From positions 1 to 6,773 of the forward strand of contig JASFBI010000101.1 of NCBI GenBank assembly GCA_030149595.1: a stretch of 6,773 nt of DNA. The letters run 5' to 3'. Below, in pieces: positions 6,253-6,773 of this stretch. This stretch comes from Desulfobacterales bacterium. GTDB lineage: Bacteria > Desulfobacterota > Desulfobacteria > Desulfobacterales > DAOWNP01. Within the stretch, counting starts at the first letter, position 1, and the number at the start of each line of letters is the position of its first letter. A program made the position numbers and the translations under genes. The notes under the pieces are model-generated. The model was not told the origin of the DNA, did no database searches, and was given only the letters and a program-made list of their open reading frames with translations.

Positions 6253-6773
6253 TTAAAACTTATTCTTTAGCACTGTTTTTATCTTCTCTATTTCCAAAGA
6301 TACTTTTTTTTCAATAACATCAAAAAGAATTGTTTCTATTTTTTTTGCATAGATTTTATTTATAATTCGTTCAATGGCATCATCTATCTTATTTTGAGAA
6401 ACAGAAACCCCGTCAACCTTTATATCTTTGTTATTAAATTTTTTATCAAAAGGTCTGTTTAAGGTAATTGCAAGGCTATACCCATCTCTTTTAGTATCTT
6501 TATCTTTAATATCTGCTGTATCTTGTTCTTCAGTCTCTTTGTTAATTTCCAGAGCAGCTTCTAAATCTTCTTCTATTGAATCAGCAGTCTCCTGGTCAAT
6601 TTTTACATCAGGTATTTTATCATCTTGTGTATCCACGTCATCTATATCATCAGCGAGTTCAAGCTCTTCATCATCATCTGATGTATCCACGTCATCTATA
6701 TCATCAGCGAGCTCAATCAGCTCTTCATCATCATCTGATGTATCCACGTCATCTATATCATCAGCGAGCTCAA
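6253..6773 (-). CDS. Acidic tandem-repeat protein of unknown function, 3' part only
   Basis: The frame is open to the window edge: codons before the GTG at 6745-6747 continue the repeat (E-L-A-D-D-I-D-D), so that GTG is not the real start and the 5' end lies outside. I do not recognise the family with certainty. The visible 173 residues have three parts. The first is an extremely acidic region of repeats built on ELADDIDDVDTSDDDEEL. The second is an acidic, charged linker with DIKDKDTKRDGYSLAITLNR. The third is a compact C-terminal segment (last ~55 residues) predicted to be helical, with a pattern like AIERIINKIYAKKIETIL then a run of I/V/L at helical spacing, ending KTVLKNKF. From memory, similar C-terminal helices occur in uncharacterised deltaproteobacterial proteins encoded beside valS; I cannot confirm this. 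Asp-rich repeats could bind cations or act as a disordered spacer. No membrane segment is visible. The gene ends with TAA and is followed by its own terminator. Confidence 0.7.
   Translation of the reverse strand, partial: ELADDIDDVDTSDDDEELIELADDIDDVDTSDDDEELELADDIDDVDTQDDKIPDVKIDQETADSIEEDLEAALEINKETEEQDTADIKDKDTKRDGYSLAITLNRPFDKKFNNKDIKVDGVSVSQNKIDDAIERIINKIYAKKIETILFDVIEKKVSLEIEKIKTVLKNKF
6628..6771 (-). repeat. In-frame tandem repeat of 54-57 bp coding an acidic motif
   Basis: Reading leftward, copy 1 is 6771-6715 (57 bases, 19 codons), copy 2 is 6714-6661 (54 bases, 18 codons), and a partial copy 3 is 6660-6628 (33 bases, 11 codons). The first 53 bases of copies 1 and 2 are identical. 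Copy 3 differs from them only at the third base of its first codon before it diverges. The one-codon length difference (an Ile) keeps the frame. The two bases before copy 1 fit the end of another copy, so the array probably continues past the window edge. Confidence 0.9.

Noticed and set aside
1..6773. TGA reassigned to tryptophan across this genome
   Set aside because: nadC ends at TGA at its normal family length, just 3 bases before the rhomboid start, and valS uses TGG for its many tryptophans.

Overview
The window is AT-rich, and every gene I can support lies on the minus strand, so it reads from right to left. The best guess for the organism is a free-living or formerly free-living Gram-negative bacterium of the Desulfobacterota (old Deltaproteobacteria, Desulfobacterales-like). 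This rests on the character of the valyl-tRNA synthetase, on the valS-nadC-rhomboid order, and on a CheR with a TPR tail of the kind found in alternative (Frz/Chp-like) chemosensory operons. It is inference from family knowledge, not from a database search.

Layout from right to left. (1) 6773-6253 is the 3' part of a gene for a very acidic protein of unknown function. Its visible N-terminal part is built from near-identical 54-57 bp tandem repeats that run off the window edge. (2) 6252-5809 is a 444 bp gap with several inverted repeats, a minus-strand intrinsic terminator at 5977-6003 and a sigma70-type promoter at 5873-5901. (3) 5808-1976 is a tight housekeeping operon: valS (complete), nadC (complete, 4 bp later), then a rhomboid-protease gene 3 bp later that is clearly broken. 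The rhomboid gene has a one-base frameshift at an A7 tract and loses everything after the second membrane segment, including the catalytic Ser and His. (4) 1975-1823 is a short spacer with an extended -10 promoter candidate. (5) 1822-1 is a chemosensory block, cheW overlapping cheR-TPR by 11 bp. The cheR frame meets an in-frame TGA at 106-108 and then stays open, in TPR register, to the window edge.

valS and nadC serve translation and NAD synthesis and look fully functional. The chemosensory genes would encode an adaptor (CheW) and a receptor methyltransferase (CheR); the rest of that operon should lie to the left of base 1. The chemosensory block is much more AT-rich than valS/nadC, and the rhomboid gene stops resembling a rhomboid just where the blocks meet. 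This suggests a deletion or rearrangement junction. Two of the six protein-coding loci carry apparent inactivating lesions, so local gene decay is the main theme. I see no phage, CRISPR, tRNA, rRNA or insertion sequence, and no convincing new multi-gene system.
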